A stretch of 32,784 bases of DNA, from contig JAKVJJ010000019.1 in assembly GCA_022487055.1 (NCBI GenBank), positions 1 to 32,784 on the forward strand, in the 5' to 3' direction. Within the stretch, counting starts at the first letter, position 1, and each line of letters opens with the position of its first letter. This DNA is from Oscillospiraceae bacterium (GTDB lineage: Bacteria; Bacillota; Clostridia; Oscillospirales; Acutalibacteraceae). The notes beneath the pieces were generated by a model. That model worked only from the letters and a program-made list of their open reading frames with translations. It did not search any database and was not told where the DNA came from. This document shows, piece after piece, positions 7,255 to 13,493 of this stretch. Made by a program: the position numbers and the translations under genes.

Positions 7255-7293
7255 AAACCTCACGCCAGGCCGTATCGATGCGACATGAGGTTT
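7255..7293 (-). promoter_or_regulatory. Hairpin enclosing the ribosome binding site of the small gene
   Basis: AAACCTCA (7255-7262) and TGAGGTTT (7286-7293) are perfect complements with a 23-nt loop. In the minus-strand transcript the 3' arm contains the TGAGG Shine-Dalgarno of the gene at 7250, so folding would hide it. The TTTTGTT after the stem also allows a terminator reading for transcripts arriving from the vanR region. Confidence 0.45.
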
Positions 7294-7313
7294 GCACAAG
7301 AGGAATATATACT

Positions 7314-7686
7314 TCAAAAGTCATAGAGAATTTTCGCCAATCCAAACTCATTAAACATCAAGAAATGACCTAGAAAGATGGCTAGAATGTAAATTGCCGG
7401 TTCATACTTGAAACAGGTTACAGGGTGAACCGTCCTCTTTGTTACGCGAATGAATACTCTGAAAAACAGATAACCTATGAAGTTCAATCCATGCGGAAAT
7501 CTGTGACAACGACTCGTTTTGTCCCGCAAATTGTCTAAGCAAGTTAGCCGTCAAGAGATAGACCGCCACCCCTAATGATGTATATATGATCGCCGCAAAA
7601 AACACTTGAATTAGCTGCTTCCTATATACTTTGTTGAACTGCACTTTATGAAGCTCTTCCAATTCATTTTTCAATTTTATAACCAC
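7314..7686 (-). pseudogene. Decayed VanS-type sensor kinase, N-terminal remnant
   Basis: Directly behind the VanR-type gene, a GTG at 7686 (GGGGG before it) opens a frame. It reads VIKLKNELEELHKVQFNKV, then a first membrane segment with F-F-A-A-I-I-Y-T-S-L-G-V-A-V-Y-L-L. The frame stops at 7402. A second frame that looks like the second membrane segment (Y-E-P-A-I-Y-I-L-A-I-F-L-G) runs on to a stop at 7314. This suggests a frameshift around 7400-7450. HAMP, HisKA and HATPase domains are all missing. The usual kinase would be about 350-400 residues. The gene overlaps the regulator by 23 nt, as in intact vanRS-like pairs. I infer loss by truncation. Confidence 0.65.
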
Positions 7687-8359
7687 ACCCCCAAACAGTT
7701 TTGATGTATTGGGGATCTTCGAAAGAATCTCCCATTTTTTCACGCAAATGCCGGATATGAACGGTGATGGTATTGTTGCTTTTGCTAAAGTATTCGTCTC
7801 CCCAAACTTGATGGAATAATTCCTCTGAACTAACGACAGTTCCTATTCTCTTGCACAGAACTTGCAGAATTGAAAATTCTGTTGGTGTTAGAGAGAGTGG
7901 CTTTTCATTTAAAGTGCATTCATGGGTGTTAACATTTATAACTAGCCCCGCATGAACAATAATATCTTCTTCCGGCTCTGCGGCAATATTGTATCGCTTA
8001 TAACGGCGTAGTTGTGCCTTGACACGAGCCACTAATTCCAGCGGAAGAAACGGCTTTGTAATATAATCGTCTGCACCAAAAGTCAGCCCAGTAATTTTGT
8101 CAGTTTCTTCTCCTTTGGCAGTCAACATGATAATCGGGTAGTGATATTTTTCACGGATTCTTTTGCATATCTCCAAACCATTCATATCCGGCAGCATTAT
8201 ATCCAGAATTGTCATATCCAAATTTTCTTGGTCAATATATTTCAAGGCATCCATCGCAGTATAGGACTTAAAAACAACAAAGCCCTCGTTTTCCAAATAC
8301 AAAGAAATGAGGTTGGCAATTTCCGGTTCATCATCGACAATTAGTATTTTGTCACTCAT
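7664..8359 (-). CDS. VanR-type OmpR-family response regulator
   Basis: This 231-residue response regulator has a receiver domain (acidic pair D9-D10, phospho-acceptor D53 in TILDIMLPDMNG, conserved Thr-Ala in IIMLTAKGEETDKI, Lys in YITKPF). A C-terminal winged helix follows (LTPTEFSILQVLCKRIGTVV, and a TVHIRHLREKMG recognition helix). Length is normal. It overlaps an excisionase-like gene upstream by 8 nt and a kinase remnant downstream by 23 nt, so all three form one operon. Its cognate kinase is broken, so phosphorylation would need another kinase or small-molecule donors. VanR-like regulators often control envelope or antibiotic-response genes, but no target is evident here. Confidence 0.92.
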   Translation of the reverse strand: MSDKILIVDDEPEIANLISLYLENEGFVVFKSYTAMDALKYIDQENLDMTILDIMLPDMNGLEICKRIREKYHYPIIMLTAKGEETDKITGLTFGADDYITKPFLPLELVARVKAQLRRYKRYNIAAEPEEDIIVHAGLVINVNTHECTLNEKPLSLTPTEFSILQVLCKRIGTVVSSEELFHQVWGDEYFSKSNNTITVHIRHLREKMGDSFEDPQYIKTVWGCGYKIEK

Positions 8360-8540
8360 TGCATATGCTTCTTCCTTTTGTATATCTTTTATCCGTTGGC
8401 TTTTCTGCGTCTTTGGGTATCAGCCACATACGGCTAAATCGTATCACGCCGGGTATACGATTTTCTTCACATAACTTTTGCACTCGCCGTTCCGAAATCC
8501 CCCATTTTAAGGCAGCTTCCGGGGCAGAAATATAGTCCAT
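8352..8540 (-). CDS. Excisionase-like helix-turn-helix protein
   Basis: A 62-residue protein beginning MDYISAPEAALKWGISERRV, which is the MerR/excisionase (HTH_17)-type helix-turn-helix used by small DNA-binding proteins. It continues with R-I-P-G-V-I-R-F-S-R-M-W-L-I-P, the typical wing. Similar genes commonly precede VanR-like regulators in Clostridia, where they probably tune the operon; an excisionase role is not needed. A TTGCTA-17-TATAAT promoter lies just upstream, and AAAGGA lies 10 nt before the ATG. The stop overlaps the regulator start by 8 nt, indicating translational coupling. Confidence 0.8.
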   Translation of the reverse strand: MDYISAPEAALKWGISERRVQKLCEENRIPGVIRFSRMWLIPKDAEKPTDKRYTKGRSICNE

Positions 8541-8570
8541 ATGCTATCGTCCTTTTCATATTTTTGATTT

Positions 8571-8599
8571 ATTATATACGGTTATCCGAATAATAGCAA
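8571..8599 (-). promoter_or_regulatory. Promoter of the HTH-vanR operon
   Basis: On the minus strand, TTGCTA (8594-8599) and TATAAT (8571-8576) have a 17-bp spacer, 31 nt before the ATG at 8540. Confidence 0.7.
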
Positions 8600-9050
8600 G
8601 CATCAAGAGGCAAAGATACTTTTCAAAAAATAAAAAGATAAGAGATAGATAATGTTACTGTCACTTTTGGAATATGTGAAGTCAATTTCAGTGTTAAGAT
8701 ACATTTTCCCGTCTGTTGACTGTCAATGACGTTATAGTTAGCATTCATATAGTTGCTTGTTTATGAGTCCTGCACATTTACCGATGGATGGTTCGATTTC
8801 AAATGATGCTTCGAACCGACAACGGGTCTTTCCGCGGTTCCGTGTTTGGCAACATACTGGCTTTTTTTACTTCTCTGAATCTTGGGACACACCCGCCGCG
8901 CAGGCAGTATTGAAACGACCTTGATTTTTGTTTTTTCAATCATTTGGTTTCTGCATTGGGAGGGAAAGAAAACGGAAGGATGAAATACAAAAAGGCTCTC
9001 ATTTGCTCCATTTTAACATATCGACTATACTGAAAATATAAAAGGGAGGA
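8600..9050. other. Gene-poor stretch of the accessory zone
   Basis: No gene can be supported here. A 60-codon open frame on the minus strand (8761-8943) begins MIEKTKIKVVSILPAR but has no ribosome binding site and no family I recognise; it may be a scrap of a mobile-element gene. A perfect TTGAC-T-GTCAA palindrome lies at 8716-8726. Otherwise the sequence is AT-rich without clear structure. Confidence 0.4.
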
Positions 9051-9058
9051 ATGCCCTT

Positions 9059-9145
9059 ATGGCGAATATATTAGCTGTTGACGATGAAAAATCAGTTCTC
9101 GCGCTTATTCAAAATATCTTGCAAATGGATCATCATGTTGAATGA
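9059..9145 (+). pseudogene. Response-regulator stub, first 28 residues only
   Basis: A GGGAGG ribosome binding site precedes an ATG at 9059. The frame reads M-A-N-I-L-A-V-D-D-E-K-S-V-L-A-L-I-Q-N-I, an unmistakable receiver-domain start with its acidic pair, then stops at 9145 after 28 codons. The rest of the receiver (phospho-Asp onwards) and any output domain are gone. The DNA after the break continues in a different frame and ends at a terminator, so this looks like a recombination scar joining two genes. Confidence 0.75.
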
Positions 9146-9203
9146 AAGAAGCGGAGCCTCAGAAGCTAGTGATAGGTCAAGACTCGGTGAACAGACAAAA
9201 TAG
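9135..9203 (+). pseudogene. Possible 3' end of an unidentified gene fused to the regulator stub
   Basis: In the next frame, starting within the stub, 22 codons read through to TAG with the C-terminal residues R-S-G-A-S-E-A-S-D-R-S-R-L-G-E-Q-T-K. A terminator follows 6 nt later. This would fit the tail of a lost gene whose front was deleted. I cannot name the family. It is short and could be chance. Confidence 0.3.
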
Positions 9204-9208
9204 TCACT

Positions 9209-9229
9209 CCCCGACATCGCCGGGGTTTT
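9209..9229 (+). terminator. Short GC-rich terminator
   Basis: CCCCG (9209-9213) pairs with CGGGG (9221-9225) over a 7-nt loop and is followed by TTTT. It lies immediately before the Xre operon promoter and would insulate it. Confidence 0.6.
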
Positions 9230-9247
9230 CGTCGTACAACAATTCTC

Positions 9248-9267
9248 CTGTCAAGCTAACTTGACAG
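9248..9267. promoter_or_regulatory. Operator 1 of the Xre cassette
   Basis: CTGTCAAGCTAACTTGACAG is an 8-4-8 inverted repeat with perfect arms. Its right arm covers the -35 TTGACA. Binding here would block RNA polymerase. Confidence 0.7.
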
Positions 9268-9289
9268 TCAGCGAAAACACGTCTATAAT
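9261..9289 (+). promoter_or_regulatory. Consensus promoter of the Xre cassette
   Basis: TTGACA (9261-9266), a 17-bp spacer and TATAAT (9284-9289) match the sigma-A consensus in all 12 positions. Such a strong promoter needs a repressor, which fits the flanking inverted repeats. Confidence 0.9.
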
Positions 9290-9290
9290 G

Positions 9291-9310
9291 CTATCAAGTT
9301 GGCTTGACAG
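9291..9310. promoter_or_regulatory. Operator 2 of the Xre cassette
   Basis: CTATCAAGTTGGCTTGACAG repeats operator 1 with one arm mismatch. It begins right after the -10 and covers the transcription start. Centre-to-centre distance from operator 1 is 43 bp, about four helical turns. Confidence 0.7.
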
Positions 9311-9323
9311 AGGAGGTGTCTGC

Positions 9324-9524
9324 TTGGAAAACAGGGTAAGAAAATGCAGAGAAAAGTTTGGGTACTCACAAGGCCAGTTAGCCGAACTTGCAAATGTATC
9401 GCGCCAGACGATCAATTCATTGGAAACCGGCAAATACAATCCGTCCATTTTCCTTGCCCATAAACTTTCAAAAATTTTCCATGTTTCAATTGAAGAATTA
9501 TTTTTATTTGAGGATGATGAGTGA
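9324..9524 (+). CDS. Small Xre/Cro-family repressor
   Basis: This is a 66-residue protein consisting of one helix-turn-helix domain: RVRKCREKFGYSQGQLAELA, V-S-R-Q-T-I-N-S-L-E, then K-Y-N-P-S-I-F-L-A. Members of this group (YozG-like) typically repress their own operon together with a membrane protein. The start is TTG at 9324, since GAGGAGG lies 6 nt before it; upstream in-frame codons fall within promoter and operator DNA. The two 20-bp inverted repeats on the promoter are the obvious binding sites. The stop overlaps the next start (TGATG), so the two genes are translationally coupled. The inducer is not known. Confidence 0.88.
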   Translation: MENRVRKCREKFGYSQGQLAELANVSRQTINSLETGKYNPSIFLAHKLSKIFHVSIEELFLFEDDE

Positions 9525-9865
9525 TGGATTTATTGGTTCTTCTGGTTGGTGTGGTTTTATTAATATCCAGTGCTGTTTTCAAACTGGATGCTTTGTTTGC
9601 GGTCGCATTTTTGGTAGCAATCTTCAATGACTTTATCCGGACGGCTATCATTCGTAAGAGGTCGGACGAACGGGCAGTTCTTATCAAATCGAAATCGGAT
9701 AGCCTTACATATTTCGTTATTTACTGTTTGCTTATCGCCACACTGGGGGTAGCTGTGAAACAGCCGCAAGTTTTTCAGAGCGTGCCACAAATGTTATTTA
9801 TGATTTTAACGGCTATCTGTTTAATCCACTCGCTGATGCTTTCCATATTTCAGAGAAAATTATAA
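9524..9865 (+). CDS. Small integral membrane protein of the Xre cassette
   Basis: This 113-residue protein has about four hydrophobic segments: near residues 2-17, 20-38, 66-82 and 89-105, separated by a basic loop (I-R-K-R-S-D-E-R-A). I do not recognise a named family beyond the small membrane proteins commonly encoded after YozG-type Xre repressors. The ATG at 9524 overlaps the repressor stop; a GTG at 9521 is the alternative start. It is likely to sit in the cytoplasmic membrane. Whether it senses or exports something is unknown. Confidence 0.8.
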   Translation: MDLLVLLVGVVLLISSAVFKLDALFAVAFLVAIFNDFIRTAIIRKRSDERAVLIKSKSDSLTYFVIYCLLIATLGVAVKQPQVFQSVPQMLFMILTAICLIHSLMLSIFQRKL

Positions 9866-9879
9866 GGAGTAAATTATAA

Positions 9880-10473
9880 ATGGGAAATTTCTTTGACGAG
9901 CTGTCCGATACATTCAGCACAACAAATTCGAACAGTTTGAAAAGGGCTGCCGCTCAAATTGGCGGACAGTATGAAAGCGCAGGCGCACTAAAAGGCCAGC
10001 GAATCTCTGTTGTTTACGGTGGAACAAACATTCTTTATGATATTGTCGTTTTCAGCAGAGGCGGTACGATTTATACCAGAACAAGAGCTGAATTCAAATC
10101 GCACGCTCAGTACCATCTTGTCATGAACACAAAGGTTAGGCTGAACTTTTATCTCAATATCTACGGTTGGAAAGCCGCCGCAAAAATTCGTAAATATAAC
10201 AAAATCGCATTCAGCGATGAATTGGCAGGAAAGTTCAATATTCACGGAACCGATGAAGCAGTTACTTCCAGTCTGTTAGATGAGAAAGCAGTTAAAACTC
10301 TGGGCCATTTTAAGACTCATACCTTTCAGATTCACTGTGATGGAGAAACGGGGGAAATTTATTCCATGATATTTGGATGCATTAACGACCCGGAGGACTT
10401 CCAAAGAATTCACCACATGGTCTGTTCGCTGATTGACCGGATGAAAGAGCAGAAAATGATTGACACGAACTGA
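9880..10473 (+). CDS. Uncharacterised 197-residue protein, third gene of the Xre cassette
   Basis: I do not recognise this protein. It starts MGNFFDELSDTFSTTNSNSL, has no signal peptide, no lipobox and no clear membrane segment, and looks like a soluble mixed alpha/beta protein with several conserved-looking aromatic and basic stretches. AAGGAG lies 8 nt before the ATG and the gap from the membrane-protein stop is 14 nt, so it belongs to the same operon. The 3' end is close to an IS3 remnant that starts at about 10485, but the frame ends naturally at 10473. No function is proposed. Confidence 0.75.
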   Translation: MGNFFDELSDTFSTTNSNSLKRAAAQIGGQYESAGALKGQRISVVYGGTNILYDIVVFSRGGTIYTRTRAEFKSHAQYHLVMNTKVRLNFYLNIYGWKAAAKIRKYNKIAFSDELAGKFNIHGTDEAVTSSLLDEKAVKTLGHFKTHTFQIHCDGETGEIYSMIFGCINDPEDFQRIHHMVCSLIDRMKEQKMIDTN

Positions 10474-10488
10474 TTCTCTGGTCCTATG

Positions 10489-10735
10489 TCAAGATTTCGG
10501 ACAGTTAAAATGAGTTTTTTCCGGGTTCAGCCATTCCCGCTTAATGAGGGCATGAAAAGATGCAATGCAGGTGTTATCTCATGGGAAGGCTTTCTTTGAA
10601 TAACTGAGCTGCATTCTTTTGGTCGCATTCCTGTAAGCAGAAGAAATATACTGGCTGTCACGGTCACTGTGAATGACCAGCGGCAGGTTTGTATTTCTCC
10701 TTGCCATCGCTTTATGAATCGTATCAACCTTTATT
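10489..10735 (-). mobile_element. IS3-family transposase (OrfB) remnant with nonsense codon
   Basis: The minus strand encodes the C-terminal part of an IS3/IS150-type DDE transposase: D-T-I-H-K-A-M-A-R-R, L-P-L-V-I-H-S-D-R-D-S-Q-Y, S-Y-S-K-K-A-F-P, then after an in-frame TGA at 10579-10581 (expected Trp), D-N-T-C-I-A-S-F-H-A-L-I-K-R-E-W-L-N. The usual HSDRGSQY has Asp for Gly. The N-terminal half, OrfA and the catalytic Asp upstream are missing, and no intact terminal inverted repeats were found. The element is dead. One IS end probably lies near 10485-10500. Confidence 0.8.
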
Positions 10736-10744
10736 TTATACAGG

Positions 10745-10781
10745 TTCCCGAGTTTGTCGTTATAAACACTCGTACCACCTA
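10745..10781 (-). promoter_or_regulatory. T-box-like antiterminator scrap
   Basis: The minus strand reads AGGTGGTACGAGTG (10767-10780), close to the core of the T-box motif, and the following GAGTGTTT...AAACTC (10750-10771) can pair as in an antiterminator. No stem I or specifier loop, nor any amino-acid gene downstream, was found; the IS remnant begins where a target gene would be. Treat as a possible orphan fragment. Confidence 0.3.
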
Positions 10782-10816
10782 AAAACCCGCATGGATACAA
10801 AATTCGTGCGGGTTTT
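10782..10816. terminator. Strong hairpin, probable terminator of the DUF6512 gene
   Basis: AAAACCCGCA (10782-10791) and TGCGGGTTTT (10807-10816) form a perfect 10-bp stem with a 15-nt loop, A/T-flanked on both sides. It lies 87 nt after the stop of the minus-strand gene at 10903. Confidence 0.75.
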
Positions 10817-10902
10817 CGTTATAGTTCTGCAAAGCAGCAACCTTACTATTTATTGTACTACAGCAATTGCATATAAGATGATGTATGGTGATAGGAAAAT
10901 CA

Positions 10903-11454
10903 TCATTGATGGGAGATGTTCTTACCAGACACACCATAGCCCTTATAGATCGGGTCTAAAAACAATGAAATGTGTGGTGGATAAAACGTGAATATTGCAA
11001 AACACACAACCAGCAGAAAAGCTACGATTATCGCCACAAACTGAGAAGTCATGCCAGCATTCGCCTGGTGAATCGCTCTCCAACTATACACGTAGGCAAC
11101 GACAACCCCCAAAATAAATGTTAAAATATCCACCCAGAGGAAGTGCTTCCCCACGATTCCGGTATAAGTATAAAAGAAAACGACAATGGTCAACAGCCCA
11201 AATACGATTCCCAATATTTTGGCTGCAAGAAAGTTTGAAAAATGGTCTCCTATTACGAAATATTCGACAATGCTATAAAGCAGCATCGGTATAAAAAGCA
11301 ACTTCAAGTGTTCCCAAGTGCTTTCATTTACTGGACTGAAAAGCCCGGCAATGCAATTTTGCCCCGTCCAATGATAGACGAAATGCAATATAGTTCCGGC
11401 AATGATAACAAAAATAAAGCCTGCAATTTCCCAATAAAAAAGTCCATTTTCCAT
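10903..11454 (-). CDS. DUF6512-like integral membrane protein
   Basis: This 183-residue protein has about five membrane segments. The sequence G-L-F-S-P-V-N-E-S-T-W-E-H-L-K-L-L-F between segments 1 and 2 is a hallmark I associate with the DUF6512 family of clostridial membrane proteins. No biochemical function is known for it. GAGGTG lies 6 nt before the ATG at 11454. It is transcribed alone, divergent from the gene at 11638, and ends at the strong hairpin near 10800. Codon use looks vertical rather than foreign, although the gene sits in the accessory zone. Confidence 0.75.
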   Translation of the reverse strand: MENGLFYWEIAGFIFVIIAGTILHFVYHWTGQNCIAGLFSPVNESTWEHLKLLFIPMLLYSIVEYFVIGDHFSNFLAAKILGIVFGLLTIVVFFYTYTGIVGKHFLWVDILTFILGVVVAYVYSWRAIHQANAGMTSQFVAIIVAFLLVVCFAIFTFYPPHISLFLDPIYKGYGVSGKNISHQ

Positions 11455-11637
11455 AGTAGCACCTCTTTCCTTGAATTGTATTCAACTAACCCAAAAATAA
11501 GAAGCCAAAATTAAAACTTTTTTACGAGAATCGGCTGGTGGAGAAATTCACTAGAGAAAAATAATCATGCTGCAATTCAGCTAAATTCGAATCTTCTTTC
11601 ATACATTTTACTGAAATGATTGGTAGGAGGAGTTCGA

Positions 11638-12201
11638 ATGAAATGGATAGTCTCGAAACAAGTTAAAAAGCTGATTGGTCTTATGCTCGTTGTCTGCCTG
11701 ATTATCGTTGCACTTTTTAATGTGGCAGGCTATTTTCTGAATTGCAAATACATCAGTGTTGTTGCAGCAGTGGCACAGGCGGACAAATATGAGGTTAGGA
11801 ATGGCCTCCTACTGCATACGATGGATAAATTGGGGGTGTGCACTCCGGATGCTGCTATTCAAGTCTGGGTGGAAGGAATGGAAAACAGAAATGGAGCTAT
11901 GCAGTATTCAGTAATGAGTTCGGACCTGAAAAAAGAGTATCTGAGTCAGCTTAATCGATACAATCAATATTGGGTGACCGGGATGTCCAGTCCTTGGATT
12001 GTCAGCTATAAAATCACAAGCAAAACACAGACGGGAGATACGCAGTATGTATTTCTGCTCTCTCTCCCCACCGCAACATCAGCAGGCCCCGCTGAAAAAC
12101 TCCGTGCGAAGGTGACGGTTGAACGGCAGAACAATTTTTGGCAGATTACCAAAATAGCGGCAGACAAGGGGCTGGGCCCTTATATGGGTTGGATTCAATA
12201 A
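11638..12201 (+). CDS. Uncharacterised membrane-anchored extracytoplasmic protein
   Basis: This 187-residue protein has a basic N-terminus and one hydrophobic segment (about residues 12-33, L-I-G-L-M-L-V-V-C-L-I-I-V), with no lipobox, so the rest is probably outside the cell. The outer domain begins T-P-D-A-A-I-Q-V-W-V-E-G-M-E-N-R-N-G, which resembles NTF2-like/DUF4829-type stress or sporulation-associated domains, and ends in a beta-rich R-A-K-V-T-V-E-R...W-Q-I-T-K-I segment. The family is an inference by pattern only. GGAGGAG lies 5 nt before the ATG at 11638; six upstream in-frame codons are excluded because they contain that site. Confidence 0.7.
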   Translation: MKWIVSKQVKKLIGLMLVVCLIIVALFNVAGYFLNCKYISVVAAVAQADKYEVRNGLLLHTMDKLGVCTPDAAIQVWVEGMENRNGAMQYSVMSSDLKKEYLSQLNRYNQYWVTGMSSPWIVSYKITSKTQTGDTQYVFLLSLPTATSAGPAEKLRAKVTVERQNNFWQITKIAADKGLGPYMGWIQ

Positions 12202-12451
12202 AAGCTGACTGGGGAACCGCTAGACGCGACTCATTCGGGCGGATGCTGTCAATGATAATTTCACAAATTCGATTGATCGACATCGTCAACAACATAGGTT
12301 ATACAAAGCCAAACAATAACTGCATCAATTTTTTTTGAAAGTAAACGAAAGCATTGTAAAAATGGTAATCGGAAATTGGGTACGCAAGCGCGTTTGGAAG
12401 TTGATCTCTCCATCGAGCAACAAAGGAAAACCGATGAGGAAACGAACTTAA
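12202..12451. other. Gene-free convergent spacer
   Basis: Between the convergent genes at 12201 and 12452 I see no supported gene, no obvious terminator hairpin and no repeat. Short frames on both strands lack ribosome binding sites. Confidence 0.4.
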
Positions 12452-12913
12452 TCACACATTTGATGAAAGGCAAATGTGCTCGCACAGTTCGCCAACCTGA
12501 GAATGCAAGAGCATATCCACAGAATTATGGCTATCACTCTGCGCCATATGGCTGATGGTAATCTGCGGCGGTCTGATGTCGCATTTGCAATTCGCCCCTG
12601 AGAGGGAGGTAGCGGCGTTCCCGCTGATAATATTGGCCATTTCCCCAAGCATAGAAGTTGCAAAATCATCCAAGCGGTCTGCTTCCATACCGGAAAGTGT
12701 TTTTACAATATTCAGTGTTGTGGATTTTGGAAAATTATAAACGACGGAACCTGAGAGGTCCCCCACCATAGCAATTTCAATTCTTACGTTTTCTTCCTGC
12801 TTCGGATTTTCATCACCCGGCAGCGAATCTATGTCCATGTCCAGCATACTCTTAAAGACGCTTTTGGTCGCATCCAAAAACGGTTTTTCTGGTAATTGTT
12901 GTTTTTCCATCAT
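12452..12913 (-). CDS. cheX: CheX-like chemotaxis phosphatase
   Basis: This 153-residue protein matches the CheC/CheX/FliY phosphatase family. The catalytic E-x-x-N is in LGEMANIISGNAATSLSG (E91, N94), and the preceding V-R-I-E-I-A-M-V-G-D-L-S-G-S-V-V fits the CheX beta-strand. CheX dephosphorylates CheY-P. There is a single ExxN motif, as in CheX; CheC and FliY usually have two. Its ATG overlaps the stop of a bacteriohemerythrin (ATGA), so the two are translationally coupled. No other chemotaxis gene is in the window. The pairing suggests that O2-related signalling is fed to a response regulator. Confidence 0.82.
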   Translation of the reverse strand: MMEKQQLPEKPFLDATKSVFKSMLDMDIDSLPGDENPKQEENVRIEIAMVGDLSGSVVYNFPKSTTLNIVKTLSGMEADRLDDFATSMLGEMANIISGNAATSLSGANCKCDIRPPQITISHMAQSDSHNSVDMLLHSQVGELCEHICLSSNV

Positions 12914-13326
12914 AAAGCACCTTCTTTTTTGACATAGTCGCTCATTTTCAAATCCGTTGCAACAACGTGATTAATCAGCCACGCCAGCAGTTTCCCCGCA
13001 AATTTCTGGACGGACTGCTCCGGATAGCCTTCTTTTTCAAAGTCATGGGCACACTGCATCACATAATCTGTAAATTCCTTATGAATCAAGTGGTGCTGCT
13101 GCAAATCCGGGTATCCGATTTTTTTCTGATAAACCTCTTCCGCATCAAAATGAACCACAACATAATTCTGCATAAACAAAAGTGTTTTCTTGATTTCGGG
13201 CAGCTTTTCCTGCCAATCTCCTTCTTTTCTCAGTGCGGTAAGGAATTGTTCCACCCGGTCAAAGAGCTCTTTATGTTGCTTGTCAATTTGTGGGATTCCT
13301 ATTTTGTACTTCTCTTTCCACATCAT
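12910..13326 (-). CDS. Bacteriohemerythrin with complete diiron site
   Basis: This 138-residue, single-domain hemerythrin binds O2 at a diiron centre. All ligands are seen: H18 in IDKQHKELF, H59xxxE63, H78xxxH82 and H120xxxxD125. In bacteria such proteins store or deliver O2, or act as sensors, often near methyl-accepting proteins. It is coupled to cheX downstream by an overlapping stop and start. A 167-nt gap with a hairpin separates it from a second hemerythrin upstream. The start is an ATG (MM at 13326 or 13323) behind a weak GGGG ribosome binding site. Confidence 0.93.
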   Translation of the reverse strand: MMWKEKYKIGIPQIDKQHKELFDRVEQFLTALRKEGDWQEKLPEIKKTLLFMQNYVVVHFDAEEVYQKKIGYPDLQQHHLIHKEFTDYVMQCAHDFEKEGYPEQSVQKFAGKLLAWLINHVVATDLKMSDYVKKEGAL

Positions 13327-13445
13327 AATGATTGCCCCTAAATAATAATTGTTGTCGTTAATTTTACTTGTTGTTTTGGCGCTCCTGCCCGATTTGACTT
13401 TTGAACGGCAGGGCTGAAACTTGCTAAAAATTAAGAAAAGCCCAA

Positions 13446-13459
13446 TGGGAGGTATCCCA
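13446..13459 (-). terminator. Weak terminator after the second hemerythrin
   Basis: TGGGA (13446-13450) and TCCCA (13455-13459) pair over a 4-nt loop, and the minus strand continues T-rich. The stem is only 5 bp, so partial readthrough into the next hemerythrin and cheX is likely. Confidence 0.4.
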
Positions 13460-13493
13460 AAGGACTTGCTGCTTCGTATACTTCCGTCAATCT

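Noticed and set aside
8352-8540. Excisionase-like protein as proof of an active integrative element
   Set aside because: This HTH type also commonly accompanies VanR-like regulators, and no integrase is present.
8761-8943. 60-codon minus-strand frame beginning MIEKTKIKVV
   Set aside because: No ribosome binding site and no recognisable family; mentioned only as a possible scrap in a gene-poor stretch.
10579-10581. In-frame TGA of the IS3 remnant as a recoded Trp or selenocysteine codon
   Set aside because: The element is truncated and other genes here use TGA as a normal stop, so a nonsense change is the simple reading.
13390-13420. CCTGCC/GGCAGG hairpin between the two hemerythrins as a terminator
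   Set aside because: It is not followed by a T-run on either strand; it may be structure in the leader of the downstream gene.
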